Of a stretch of DNA of 64,000 nt, positions 63,201 through 64,000 are shown one piece after another. Every line of letters starts with the position of its first letter. The first letter of the stretch is position 1. The stretch is taken from the NCBI GenBank assembly GCA_947561715.1, contig OX387202.1, positions 992,001-1,056,000 of the forward strand, written 5' to 3'. The position numbers were made by a program, and so were the translations under genes. This DNA is from Ascidia mentula (taxonomy: Eukaryota; Chordata; Ascidiacea; Phlebobranchia; Ascidiidae). The notes below the pieces were generated by a model that saw only the letters and a program-made list of their open reading frames with translations, was not told where the DNA came from and made no database searches.

Positions 63201-64000
63201 AACAGCTGCACTGATGAGACCTCATAGGTCAACACAGTGTGTTTACCCTGTCTGCAGTTCTCATTTCGGGTTGAAAAAGTCAAATTTTTACACTCAATAT
63301 GAAAGAACAAAAAAAATATATTTTTTACAACAAAAACAGTTTTGAGACCCACCATAAAAATCAGACATAATCTTGTACTTGAAATAATTTGATCTTGTTA
63401 GTAAGGCAATAGAGTGACAGCGGAACTTCTGGTTGTCACATTCTATCACAACATCTGTTAATATATCTGAAAAAGCAATGAGCATTTTTGAATATAAAAA
63501 GAATCATAAAAAACATTAAATATAAGAGTTGGCAACACGTAGGAAACTTTATGTCTTGGAACATGTTTCAAAATAAGCGCCAAAATTGCTGCAAACTGTT
63601 TATGCCAGTTGGAAATTGGAATTGCTCTTCTGGCACTTAAGTTTTGAAAGTTAACCCTGAAGAAGTCTCGCCGGATGGTGGACGTACCGTCTGTTTCAAT
63701 AAACACTTTCGAAACTTAAGTGCCAAAAGAGCAATTCCTATTTATTATGAAATATGTCTGGCAGAAAAAATAGTTGTATGTTCATGTCAGATTTGAGCAT
63801 TAATGTTAAGTCAAATTATTTTACCAATATATATTAAAAGCCTGTACAATTTTAGTGGTAATGTTTGATAATAACAATAAGACATATTTAATTTTTTGAT
63901 TTTGATGTATTATTATTTTACATTTCTACACTTTCAGCTTACCTGACTTTCTCATCTCATCAAGCCTTGACAAAATCCTTGCATAATGATTCTTCCCTTT
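57234..64000 (-). CDS. Kelch-like protein with two BTB domains (5' end missing)
   Basis: Kelch-like proteins are usually Cullin-3 ubiquitin-ligase adaptors: BTB binds Cul3 and Kelch binds the substrate. Exons in coding order: 64000-63943 (partial), 63466-63353, 63095-62948, 62814-62629, 62119-62027, 61669-61556, 61059-60933, 60599-60393, 60161-59913, 59569-59505, 59348-59275, 59194-59135, 58961-58797, 58459-58367, 58027-57858, 57709-57647 and 57443-57234. All are GT-AG with matching phases, giving 731 residues in the window. BTB1 has HYARILSRLDEMRKS, LTDVVIECDNQKFRCHSIAL and LLNFIYTNSIDI. A linker of about 70 residues leads to BTB2, with KLSCHRELLASFGEYFHAMF, LLVGYIYTSKITLDY and AVAGRWML. BACK has ENCIELSKFAAKYSFENLQTE- and SSDKLAVESE-type sequence. 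Kelch blades include VTTFNNQLYITGGQHRP and MLVVGDRLYAIGGG. The double BTB is unusual. Some blades are short (several lack the GG pair). Introns carry decayed hammerhead-type repeats. The exact KLHL orthologue is not clear. Confidence 0.88.
61431..61527. repeat. Short tandem repeat in Kelch gene intron
   Basis: About five units of roughly 19-20 bp, each built on CTTATTCCAAACA followed by an A-rich part, with small differences between units. It lies in the intron between the exons at 61669-61556 and 61059-60933. Confidence 0.75.
62286..62490. repeat. Decayed palindromic hammerhead-type element (copy E)
   Basis: The right arm (+) keeps AGCTGCA and the stem II sequence GACCTTATAGGTT with GAAACAG, but the core is CTAATAA instead of CTGATGA. 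The left arm (-) reads CTTATAA with stem II GACCTTATAGGT. The arrangement matches the palindrome at 57.0 kb, so this is an older, presumably inactive copy. It lies in a Kelch gene intron. Confidence 0.65.
63150..63262 (+). repeat. Hammerhead-type element with broken core (copy D)
   Basis: AGCTGCA (63204-63210), CTGATGA (63211-63217) and stem II GACCTCATAGGTC are intact, and the GTC site and TGCAGTT closing strand are present. The essential GAAA is replaced by AACA (63231-63234), which should abolish catalysis. The flanking part (GCTAGCACAG, CAGTCAACAG) matches copies A and B. It is antisense in a Kelch gene intron. Confidence 0.7.

Overview
The window looks like nuclear DNA of an invertebrate chordate, most probably a tunicate such as Ciona. 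This is an inference from AT-rich, compact, intron-dense genes with short GT-AG introns and animal-type proteins, including a secretagogin. I rebuilt six spliced protein genes exon by exon with matching phases, plus one intronless gene and one nested single-exon gene.

Layout: 1-2836 is non-coding with repeats. 2837-9435 (+) is NOL11 (nucleolar U3 processome factor, 16 exons). 9982-12464 (-) is INPP1 (Li-sensitive inositol polyphosphate 1-phosphatase, 7 exons), tail-to-tail with NOL11. 15643-21295 (+) is secretagogin (six EF-hands, 10 exons) behind a TATA box and a CRE. 22224-23354 (+) is intronless RCL1, only 149 nt ahead of PRPF31 (23504-29653, +, 10 exons), so the pair could share a transcript. 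A 195-aa single-exon gene (28461-29048, +) lies inside the last PRPF31 intron. 29654-52506 is a 23-kb gene-poor stretch made largely of a patchy tandem segmental duplication (about 30.5-37.5 kb against 37.8-47.5 kb), inverted-repeat elements and a few exon-like fragments. 52507-54462 (+) is a two-exon class A GPCR with an acidic, tyrosine-rich second extracellular loop. 57234 to the right edge (-) is a BTB-BTB-BACK-Kelch protein (17 exons seen, N-terminus outside the window).

The most striking non-coding signal is a dispersed, partly palindromic short element carrying a hammerhead ribozyme fold: CTGATGA core, 5-bp stem II, GAAA, 4-bp stem III, a GTC cleavage triplet and a 7-bp closing stem I. 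Two copies (57060-57119 + and 25314-25373 -) keep every core base and pairing. One copy sits in the sense strand of a NOL11 intron behind a tRNA-like SINE head, and others lie decayed in the Kelch gene introns. A 259-bp hAT-like MITE with a perfect 8-bp target duplication is inserted in NOL11 intron 1.

Functionally, NOL11 and RCL1 both act in small-subunit rRNA processing, PRPF31 in the U4/U6 snRNP, and INPP1 and secretagogin in inositol phosphate and calcium signalling. Apart from the RCL1-PRPF31 spacing, nothing suggests shared regulation.
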